This document shows, piece after piece, positions 6,826 to 12,714 of a stretch of 14,336 bases of DNA. How positions within the stretch are numbered: position 1 is the stretch's first letter; each line of letters starts with the position of its first letter. The translations under genes and the position numbers were made by a program. Under the pieces are notes generated by a model. The model was not told the DNA's origin. It did not search any database and saw nothing but the letters and a program-made list of their open reading frames with translations. This DNA comes from an uncultured Eudoraea sp. (lineage in GTDB: Bacteria > Bacteroidota > Bacteroidia > Flavobacteriales > Flavobacteriaceae): contig CAJQNH010000211.1 of NCBI GenBank assembly GCA_905479615.1, positions 1 through 14,336 on the forward strand, read 5' to 3'.

Positions 6826-7584
6826 TCAATAGGAAATATTGGCTACAATATTCTGAACCGTAGGAGTGTCATTTCCGCCTTGAGGTTCTATAGTTATATA
6901 ACCAATAGCGTTTTCCGCATAAGGTAAGGGTCTGAGGCGATCTTTATCATCAACATTTTTAATTACTCCCAGATTTACCATCTCACCATTAACTTCAGCC
7001 CACATCTGATAACATTGGTTGTCAGGTAAATTAGGCAAACTCTGAACATTAATATAGGAAAGTTTTTTAACAGGATTTATATAAGCCACTGCTTTTAATT
7101 CCTTTGCCTTCTTATTACCATTTACGGTATACTTTTTAGTCTGAGGATTATTTAGAACTATAAACTGGTTTCTTACATCTTCCAGTTGTTCTTTCATATC
7201 TTCTTCCAGAGTTCTGATCTTATTATTTACGATTACATTTTCATCTTGTAAATTTTGGTTTTGATTCCAAAAGAAATAAGATGATCCAGCAAAAAGGAAA
7301 GCCGTTAGACTTGCAGCAATAGCAAATCTTTGAAACTTTCTTCTACCTGTATTCTGTGCTTTAATTCTATTTAGGATCTTGGCCTTAAGACCTTCAGGGG
7401 TTTTAAGGGCATATAATTTTGCAAATGTTTCAAGATTCGTTTGTAACTCATCATAAGTCTTTCTAACTTCAGGATACATTGCTATATATCGCTCTACTTG
7501 CATTGATTCTTCAGGAGTAGTGGTTCCCAAAAGATACTTTTCAAGTAAATCAGTATCTAAAAATATTCGTATTTTTTCTTTCAT
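6826..7584 (-). CDS. Membrane anti-sigma factor with RskA-like C-terminal domain
   Basis: This 252-residue protein should hold the neighbouring ECF sigma factor at the membrane. The cytoplasmic N-terminal part (1-85) has LEKYLLGTTTPEE (14-26) and a PEVRKTYDEL stretch, as in flavobacterial RskA-type anti-sigma factors; no zinc-binding HX3CX2C motif is present. One transmembrane helix (about 87-106) is followed by a short coiled coil (110-142). The extracytoplasmic RskA domain (143-252) has the characteristic NQCYQMWAEVNG (189-200) and a closing ITIEPQGG. It starts at an ATG (7584) that overlaps the sigma stop as ATGA, so the two are translationally coupled. An intrinsic terminator follows the gene. 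The inducing signal is not evident; RskA-type factors in other bacteria can be released by regulated proteolysis. Confidence 0.9.
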   Translation of the reverse strand: MKEKIRIFLDTDLLEKYLLGTTTPEESMQVERYIAMYPEVRKTYDELQTNLETFAKLYALKTPEGLKAKILNRIKAQNTGRRKFQRFAIAASLTAFLFAGSSYFFWNQNQNLQDENVIVNNKIRTLEEDMKEQLEDVRNQFIVLNNPQTKKYTVNGNKKAKELKAVAYINPVKKLSYINVQSLPNLPDNQCYQMWAEVNGEMVNLGVIKNVDDKDRLRPLPYAENAIGYITIEPQGGNDTPTVQNIVANISY

Positions 7585-8147
7585 GACATTAAAGTTAATA
7601 GGGGCAAAAGTATCATGGAATTTCCATAAATCTTTTTAAGTTCTCTTAGTCCAATTTTTAACCTGGATTTGATAGTTCCCAACGGAATATTTAATTCATC
7701 GCTGGCCTCTTGTTGTGTCATTCCTTGAAAAAACAAGGCATCCAACACTACATGATATTTATGTTCTATCTTCTCCATGTTCTCTTTGACATCCATGAAC
7801 TCGGGTCTGATACTGTCTATTCCTAGATTATATACGTCCGAAACATCAATTTGGATTTCCTTATCAGATTTGGTGTTTACACTCCGTAATTTGTCAATGG
7901 CTGTGTTTCTTGTAATTCTGAAGAGCCAGGTAAATAATTTTGCCTTGGAGGAATCATATGAGTCAGATTTTTTCCAGATCTTCACAAAACTCTCCTGTAA
8001 TACGTCTTGAGCCAGTTCTGAATCTCTAACTACTTTAAAAGCAACCCCGTAAAGCGTATCGCCATAATGTTCATAAAGCAATGAGATAGCCTTGTCATTG
8101 CGCTCATGCAATAATTCAACAATATGTTTTTCAAGTAGTGTACTCAT
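7581..8147 (-). CDS. ECF-type RNA polymerase sigma factor paired with the anti-sigma factor
   Basis: This 188-residue ECF sigma factor resembles the SigK group. Region 2 (about 23-88) includes LYEHYGDTLYGVAFKVV, the core-binding ELAQDVLQESFVKIW (44-58) and FTWLFRITRNTAIDKLR. Region 4 (about 124-173) has the helix-turn-helix MTQQEASDELNIPLGTIKSRLK. After region 4 the protein ends in an unusual hydrophobic tail, SMILLPLLTLMS (177-188), just where the reading frame overlaps the anti-sigma start. The start is an ATG at 8147. Its stop overlaps the anti-sigma ATG, so this is a classic co-expressed sigma/anti-sigma pair. It probably activates its own operon, but no matching promoter could be identified upstream. 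Its regulon is unknown. Confidence 0.93.
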   Translation of the reverse strand: MSTLLEKHIVELLHERNDKAISLLYEHYGDTLYGVAFKVVRDSELAQDVLQESFVKIWKKSDSYDSSKAKLFTWLFRITRNTAIDKLRSVNTKSDKEIQIDVSDVYNLGIDSIRPEFMDVKENMEKIEHKYHVVLDALFFQGMTQQEASDELNIPLGTIKSRLKIGLRELKKIYGNSMILLPLLTLMS

Positions 8148-8325
8148 ATTAGATTAACGACATCAAATAATTCGGAAAGAAAGCATCCAAAATATTATTC
8201 TGACCCGTATATAGTGTAAACGCTAAATTATAAAATTGATTGTTAAGAAAGCGTTTTCTCAATTTTAATTAGATAAATGTGCAACTGGTTATTGTACATT
8301 TAATTTTTGGTTAGTTTGGTTTGGT

Positions 8326-8357
8326 ATAACCCCTGTGAATTCTTTCACAGGGGTTAT
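8326..8357 (+). terminator. Strong 14-bp hairpin with plus-side T-rich flank
   Basis: Positions 8326-8339 (ATAACCCCTGTGAA) and 8344-8357 pair perfectly over 14 bp around the 4-nt loop TTCT. On plus the stem is followed by TTTATACCTTTTTATT, as expected of an intrinsic terminator. On minus it is followed by ACCAAACC, with no T-run. Its location, 24 nt past the murB stop, suggests it serves murB on minus, yet the polarity fits a plus-strand transcript. It may work for murB as a stable 3' structure or end an unannotated plus-strand RNA. Confidence 0.7.
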
Positions 8358-8380
8358 TTTATACCTTTTTATTATTCTTT

Positions 8381-9397
8381 TTAGCTAATAATATTTACTT
8401 CAGGGCTGATCTCGATGTCGAATCGTTTTGATACAGCATCCTGAATTTTATTTGCTAATAGTAGTAATTCCTGTCCACTTGCATTTCCATAGTTTACCAG
8501 GACCAGGGCCTGGTTCTTATGAACCCCGGCATCACCATATCTTTTTCCTTTAAATCCGCACTGCTCAATAAGCCATGCGGCAGGAATTTTATAAGTAGTT
8601 TCTGATAATTGGTAAAAGGGCGCTTCAGGATTATTATCCAAAAAAGAAATAAACTTGTCTTTTGTGATTACTGGGTTTTTAAAGAAACTTCCACTATTGC
8701 CCAATTTAACAGGATCCGGGAGTTTCTTTTGGCGAATTGCAATTACAGCGTTGGAAACATCTTTAATTGTAGGGTGGTCAATCTTATTTTCCTTCAATTC
8801 AGTTTCAATAGCACCATAAGAGGTATTTGGTCTATGTGGCGGTTTATTTAATTTTAAATTTACCGATGTAATAATGTATTTACCTTTCCCTACATTCTTA
8901 AAAATGGAATCTCTATAGCCAAACTGGCAGTCAGACTTAGAAAAAGTGCTGAGTTGCTGAGTAGAAACATCCATGGCTTCACAACTTTCAAAACAATCCT
9001 TAAGTTCAACCCCGTACGCACCTATGTTTTGTATTGGGGAAGTGCCAACATTTCCGGGAATTAGGGATAGATTCTCCAAGCCTCCGTAGTCGTGATTAAT
9101 CGTCCAAATTACTAATTCATGCCAATTTTCACCCGCCATAATCTTTAGAATTACGTGATTTTCATCTTCTGAAAGAATGGTTATTCCTTTAATATTAATA
9201 TGCATTACCAAAGCATTTAAATCATTGGTAATTAGCACATTACTTCCCCCGCTTAACACAAGTTTGTTTGGGTAACCCTCTTGTTGAAGTACTTCTTGGA
9301 GATTCTGGATTGTGGTTATTTCTACGAAATAACTTGCAAGGGCTTCAATGCCAAAAGTATTGTACTTCTTCAAAGATATATTACGCTGTATTTTCAC
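8381..9397 (-). CDS. murB: UDP-N-acetylenolpyruvoylglucosamine reductase MurB
   Basis: MurB is a cytoplasmic FAD enzyme that reduces UDP-GlcNAc-enolpyruvate to UDP-MurNAc with NADPH, the second committed step of peptidoglycan precursor synthesis. The 338 residues match type I (E. coli-like) MurB. FAD-binding motifs are LSGGSNVLI (48-56) and SLIPGNVGTSPIQNIGAYG (111-129). Expected catalytic residues are R162 (in FGYRDSIFK), the proton-donor serine S237 (in NSGSFFKNP) and E333 (in ISPEVNI), aligning with R159, S229 and E325 of E. coli. The start is a GTG at 9397 that overlaps the aminotransferase stop as GTGA; the resulting N-terminus MKIQRNISLKKYNTFGI fits the family, so the non-ATG start is likely real. 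Coupled translation with the aminotransferase is expected. Confidence 0.97.
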   Translation of the reverse strand: MKIQRNISLKKYNTFGIEALASYFVEITTIQNLQEVLQQEGYPNKLVLSGGSNVLITNDLNALVMHINIKGITILSEDENHVILKIMAGENWHELVIWTINHDYGGLENLSLIPGNVGTSPIQNIGAYGVELKDCFESCEAMDVSTQQLSTFSKSDCQFGYRDSIFKNVGKGKYIITSVNLKLNKPPHRPNTSYGAIETELKENKIDHPTIKDVSNAVIAIRQKKLPDPVKLGNSGSFFKNPVITKDKFISFLDNNPEAPFYQLSETTYKIPAAWLIEQCGFKGKRYGDAGVHKNQALVLVNYGNASGQELLLLANKIQDAVSKRFDIEISPEVNIIS

Positions 9398-10587
9398 AAA
9401 GCCCGGTAGGTTTTAAGTGCTTCTTTCAGTATTTGCACTGCTTTTATTAAACGTTCTTTTTTAAGAACATAAGCAATTCGTATCTGATTCTTACCCATTC
9501 CTTCGGTTGCGTAGAATCCTGCAGCTGGTGCAACCATCACGGTTTCACCGTTTAAATCATATTTCTGCAAAAGCCACTGTGCAAAATGATCTGCATCTGT
9601 TATAGGTAATTGCGCTATACAGTAAAATGCGCCGTGAGGCCTGCCTACAATTACACCATCTATTTTATTCAATTCTGTTATAAGCAAATCACGTCTCTCT
9701 ACATATTCTTCTATGACTTCCTCAAAGTACTCCTGTGGTGTTTCTAAAGCAGCTTCACTGGCAATTTGGGCATATGTAGGAGGTGAAAGCCTCGCCTGGG
9801 CAAATTTTAAGGCTGTTTTTATGACCTCCTTGTTTTTTGAGACAAGACAACCAATTCTTGCGCCACACATGCTATATCTTTTGGAAACAGAATCTATAAC
9901 GATGGCGTGTTCGTCCAATCCGTTTTCCTGTAATATAGAATAATGCTCTTTTCCATCGTATGTGAACTCTCTATAGACTTCATCTGCCACCAGAAACAGA
10001 TTATATTTTTTTACCAATAACGCCAGTTTCTGAATTTCAGTTTTATTGTATAAATATCCTGTAGGATTTCCAGGATTGCATATAAGGATTGCTCTTGTCT
10101 TATTCGTAATGAGCTTTTCGAATTCCTCAATAGGAGGTAGTGCAAAATTGTTTTCAATTCTCGAAAGTACGGGAGTCACTTTTATTCCCATAGCTGTCGC
10201 AAAACCGTTGTAATTGGCATAAAAAGGTTCAGGAATTATAATTTCATCCTCAAAATCAGCAATGCTTCCCATGGCAAAGGAAAGTGCTTCAGACCCACCG
10301 GTGGTTACCAAAATGTCATTGTGTGTGACGTGTATTTTTTGCTTTTTGTAATACTCGCTTAATTTTTTACGATATATTTCGGAACCTTCGGTTCTGCTAT
10401 AGGCCAGAACTTCAATTGTGTTGTTTTTGACCGCATCCAAAGCCTGCTTAGGGGTTTTTATATCTGGCTGGCCAATATTTAGATGAATTACATCAATACC
10501 CCGATATTTGGCATCTTCCGCATAGGGAACCAATTTCCGGATTGGGGATTCTGGCATTAATTGACCCTTCCTTGAGATGGCTGGCAT
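9394..10587 (-). CDS. Class I/II pyridoxal-phosphate aminotransferase (aspartate aminotransferase-like)
   Basis: This 397-residue protein is a cytoplasmic fold-type I PLP enzyme. It shows LNIGQPD (36-42), TTGGSEAL (95-102) for phosphate binding, NPGNPTG (171-177) with N174 near the cofactor, ADEVYREF (201-208) with D202 for the pyridine nitrogen, and the PLP-binding lysine K236 in SVSKRYSMCGARIG. The substrate-carboxylate arginine is R370 in NQIRIAYV. These residues indicate a working aminotransferase of the aspartate/aromatic/alanine type; the true amino donor cannot be read from sequence, so no symbol is given. The start is an ATG at 10587. murB follows with a 4-bp overlap. That may mean a link to supply of amino acids for cell-wall precursors, but the evidence is only the shared operon. 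Confidence 0.93.
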   Translation of the reverse strand: MPAISRKGQLMPESPIRKLVPYAEDAKYRGIDVIHLNIGQPDIKTPKQALDAVKNNTIEVLAYSRTEGSEIYRKKLSEYYKKQKIHVTHNDILVTTGGSEALSFAMGSIADFEDEIIIPEPFYANYNGFATAMGIKVTPVLSRIENNFALPPIEEFEKLITNKTRAILICNPGNPTGYLYNKTEIQKLALLVKKYNLFLVADEVYREFTYDGKEHYSILQENGLDEHAIVIDSVSKRYSMCGARIGCLVSKNKEVIKTALKFAQARLSPPTYAQIASEAALETPQEYFEEVIEEYVERRDLLITELNKIDGVIVGRPHGAFYCIAQLPITDADHFAQWLLQKYDLNGETVMVAPAAGFYATEGMGKNQIRIAYVLKKERLIKAVQILKEALKTYRAL

Positions 10588-10681
10588 AAATTTCTAAATT
10601 TTAGCAAAAATGGGAAATCATTATGGACAAAACAACATAAAGTTGAATATAATCAGTTCATCTAATGTAATGTTAAAGTAC

Positions 10682-10718
10682 TTTAATCTTTCACTATTAT
10701 TTAATATCTTTAAGATAT
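10682..10718 (+). promoter_or_regulatory. Possible promoter and 15-bp palindrome upstream of the PDZ protease
   Basis: TTTA (10682-10685), a 19-nt spacer and TATCTTTA (10705-10712) resemble the Bacteroidota TTTG/TAnnTTTG promoter with G changed to A in both boxes. The -7-like box sits inside a perfect odd palindrome, ATATCTT-T-AAGATAT (10704-10718), which could bind a dimeric regulator. The predicted transcript start would be about 20 nt before the TTG start at 10740. The match is imperfect and the DNA very AT-rich. Confidence 0.35.
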
Positions 10719-10739
10719 ATTGAACTAATTATTAGCAAG

Positions 10740-12074
10740 TTGCGTAGATTATTCAAAATTCTTTTATTGTTAATTCTGTGGCTTCCATCTTATGGTTTGT
10801 CACAAGGTTTTGGATTGCCAAATGGGAAAAAATTTGAAAAGGTTAATTTTAAATTAATCAATAATCTCATAATTATACCTTTAGAAGTTAACGGGGCGAA
10901 GTTGTCCTTTATCTTGGATTCAGGGGTAAGTAAACCTATCCTTTTTAATGTATCGGATCAGGACTCCATTCAATTAAGGAATGTATCAGAAATTACAATA
11001 AGGGGTCTTGGGGATGGAGACCCAATAAAGGCATTAAGTTCTAAAGACAATTTTTTCAAATTGGAGGAAATTAGGAATTTCAATCAGTTGTTATATGTTG
11101 TTCTGGACAAGGATATGAATTTCTCCCCAACCCTTGGAATCCCTATTCATGGAATTATTGGTTATGACTTATTCCGAGATTTTGTTGTCGAAATTAACTA
11201 TGGTTCGGAATATATAAAATTTCACGATCCGAAATTTTATAAAGGAAAAGAAAATAGTAAATCACAGACATTACCATTATTTATAAGGCGGAATAAGGCT
11301 TATATTGATGGAAATATTGGTTTAAATGAGGTAAACGACGTACCTGTAAAACTATTAATTGATACGGGGAGTAGTGATGCTGTTTGGCTCTTTAGGGATG
11401 AGGAAAAGGGACTTGGTATTCCCGATCAAAACTATCAGGATTTTTTGGGTCAAGGACTCAATGGAAGTATCTATGGTAAGCGCACTAAGGTTAATAGAAT
11501 TAATCTAGGAGAGTTTGCTCTAAAGGATGCAAAAGCGGCATTTCCAGATATGGAAACCTTTAGTACCTCAGTGGTTACAGGAAATAGAAATGGTAGTATT
11601 GGAGGAGCCATACTTAAACGTTTCAATATTATTTTTAATTATCCTGCAAAGGAAATTACTTTAAAAAAGAATGCACATTTTAAAGCTCCATTCCAGTATA
11701 ATATGTGTGGCTTGCAATTACAACATAATGGTGTTCGGTATATCGCAGGCCGGATTGCAGATAGAACAGGTGTTGTTTTCAATAATGAAAGATCATTTGG
11801 GGATGTGCAAATTCTTATGCAAAACCAAACCCGGCTCAGTTTAGTGCCTGAGATTATCGTTTCAGGTATCAGGGCGGGCAGTCCGGCAGAAGAAGCCGGT
11901 CTAAAAGAAGGGGACATAATTTTAGCGGTAAATGGTAAGCGTATTCACAGTTATAAACTTCAGGAAGTCATGAAAATGCTAAATGAAAAGGAAGGAAAAC
12001 GCATAAAGGTCCTTATTGAAAGATACAACCAGGATTTGTTATTTTCATTTGTGCTCAAAAAAGCATTTAAATAA
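10740..12074 (+). CDS. Exported retropepsin-like aspartyl protease with C-terminal PDZ domain
   Basis: The 444 residues begin with a signal peptide (1-21, ending SYGLSQ), so the protein should act in the periplasm or on the cell surface. Two related aspartyl-protease lobes follow. Lobe 1 has FILDSGVSKPIL (D60) and the closing IIGYDLF (139-145). Lobe 2 has LLIDTGSSDAVWL (D208) and SIGGAILKRFNIIF (286-299). Each lobe therefore has a D-(S/T)-G motif and its downstream hydrophobic-Gly partner, so both catalytic aspartates are present. A PDZ domain occupies about 350-442, with IRAGSPAEEAGLKEGDIILAVNG centred on 377-399. Such aspartyl protease/PDZ proteins are common in Bacteroidota; I know no defined substrate. 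The only plausible initiator is a TTG at 10740: upstream in frame there is no ATG or GTG before a stop at 10674. A bidirectional terminator follows the gene. Confidence 0.9.
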   Translation: MRRLFKILLLLILWLPSYGLSQGFGLPNGKKFEKVNFKLINNLIIIPLEVNGAKLSFILDSGVSKPILFNVSDQDSIQLRNVSEITIRGLGDGDPIKALSSKDNFFKLEEIRNFNQLLYVVLDKDMNFSPTLGIPIHGIIGYDLFRDFVVEINYGSEYIKFHDPKFYKGKENSKSQTLPLFIRRNKAYIDGNIGLNEVNDVPVKLLIDTGSSDAVWLFRDEEKGLGIPDQNYQDFLGQGLNGSIYGKRTKVNRINLGEFALKDAKAAFPDMETFSTSVVTGNRNGSIGGAILKRFNIIFNYPAKEITLKKNAHFKAPFQYNMCGLQLQHNGVRYIAGRIADRTGVVFNNERSFGDVQILMQNQTRLSLVPEIIVSGIRAGSPAEEAGLKEGDIILAVNGKRIHSYKLQEVMKMLNEKEGKRIKVLIERYNQDLLFSFVLKKAFK

Positions 12075-12106
12075 AAAAAGCCGGAAATTTCATTCCGGCT
12101 TTTTTT
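12073..12106. terminator. Bidirectional intrinsic terminator between protease and DUF1573 genes
   Basis: AGCCGGAA (12079-12086) and TTCCGGCT (12093-12100) form a perfect stem around 6 nt, flanked by an A-run on the left (12073-12079) and a T-run on the right (12101-12106). Both strands thus read as a GC stem followed by U's, and the site should end transcripts from both convergent genes. It starts within the protease stop codon. Confidence 0.93.
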
Positions 12107-12127
12107 AGTATTGTAGTATAGATTTTT

Positions 12128-12514
12128 CTATTTTCCGTCAACACTTGTCACTTCGCCTTTAATTTTTAACACTTTAGTAGGCGTGTCAGCATTTGATATC
12201 ACTGTTATAGCCTTCCTAATTGGTCCAACTCGCTTAGTGTCATATTTAACTTGTATTTCTCCTGTTTTACCCGGTAATATAGCTTCTTCAGGTTTTTTAG
12301 GGATAGTACAGCCACAACTGGAACTTACTTTGCTAATAATTAAAGGTGCCGTTCCTGTATTTGTAAATTCAAATACCCTAACGCCATCGCTACCTTTTTC
12401 GATTACACCATAATCCACGGTTTCAGTTTTGAATTCGATCTTAGCCGCTTTATCTTGGGCGTTTACACTTAATGCAAGTAGGCCTACAAATAATATTAAT
12501 ACTATTTTTTTCAT
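12128..12514 (-). CDS. Exported DUF1573 protein
   Basis: This 128-residue protein has a clear signal peptide (MKKIVLILFVGLLALSVNAQ, 1-20). One Ig-like DUF1573 domain follows, with FEFTNTGTAPLIISKVSSSCGCT (48-70) holding the family's CGC pair (C67, C69), a VKYDT strand (89-93) and a final LKIKGEV. Proteins of this family are small periplasmic or outer-membrane-associated beta-sandwiches common in Bacteroidota; their function is unknown. The frame extends upstream to an ATG at 12568, which would add 18 residues and bury the signal peptide. I chose the ATG at 12514 because a near-perfect promoter occupies 12538-12569, so the longer form would start inside or upstream of the promoter. The gene is probably monocistronic, divergent from valS and closed by the shared terminator. 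Confidence 0.93.
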   Translation of the reverse strand: MKKIVLILFVGLLALSVNAQDKAAKIEFKTETVDYGVIEKGSDGVRVFEFTNTGTAPLIISKVSSSCGCTIPKKPEEAILPGKTGEIQVKYDTKRVGPIRKAITVISNADTPTKVLKIKGEVTSVDGK

Positions 12515-12537
12515 TACTTTTGGTTTTGGGTGAATCT

Positions 12538-12569
12538 CAAATGTAAATGTTTTAGTATCAACATCCAAA
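12538..12569 (-). promoter_or_regulatory. Bacteroidota-type promoter of the DUF1573 gene
   Basis: On the minus strand TTTG (12569-12566) is followed after exactly 20 nt by TACATTTG (12545-12538). Both match the Bacteroidota housekeeping consensus TTTG-N19-21-TAnnTTTG without mismatch. The expected transcript start near 12531 gives a leader of about 16 nt to the ATG at 12514. It is the best promoter match in the window and decides the start of the gene. Confidence 0.75.
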
Positions 12570-12714
12570 ATTCTTTTGTTATCTTCTAACGTTACTTATT
12601 TTTGTTTCGTATTTACAATCCGGAAAAATTAAAATGATTATCGCAAGTTTAACATATTTAGTGATAGTCATTTTTTAATACCCGTATTGAATTAACAAAA
12701 ACTGTACCGAAATT

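Noticed and set aside
8218..8256. AAACGCT and AGCGTTT inverted repeat 25 nt apart upstream of the second sigma gene
   Set aside because: The arms are only 7 bp, the spacing is too wide for a simple operator and too loose for a terminator, and no promoter box anchors it. Chance is a fair explanation.
12515..12568. Longer DUF1573 form starting at the ATG at 12568
   Set aside because: It would place 18 residues before a good signal peptide, and a near-perfect promoter lies over this stretch.
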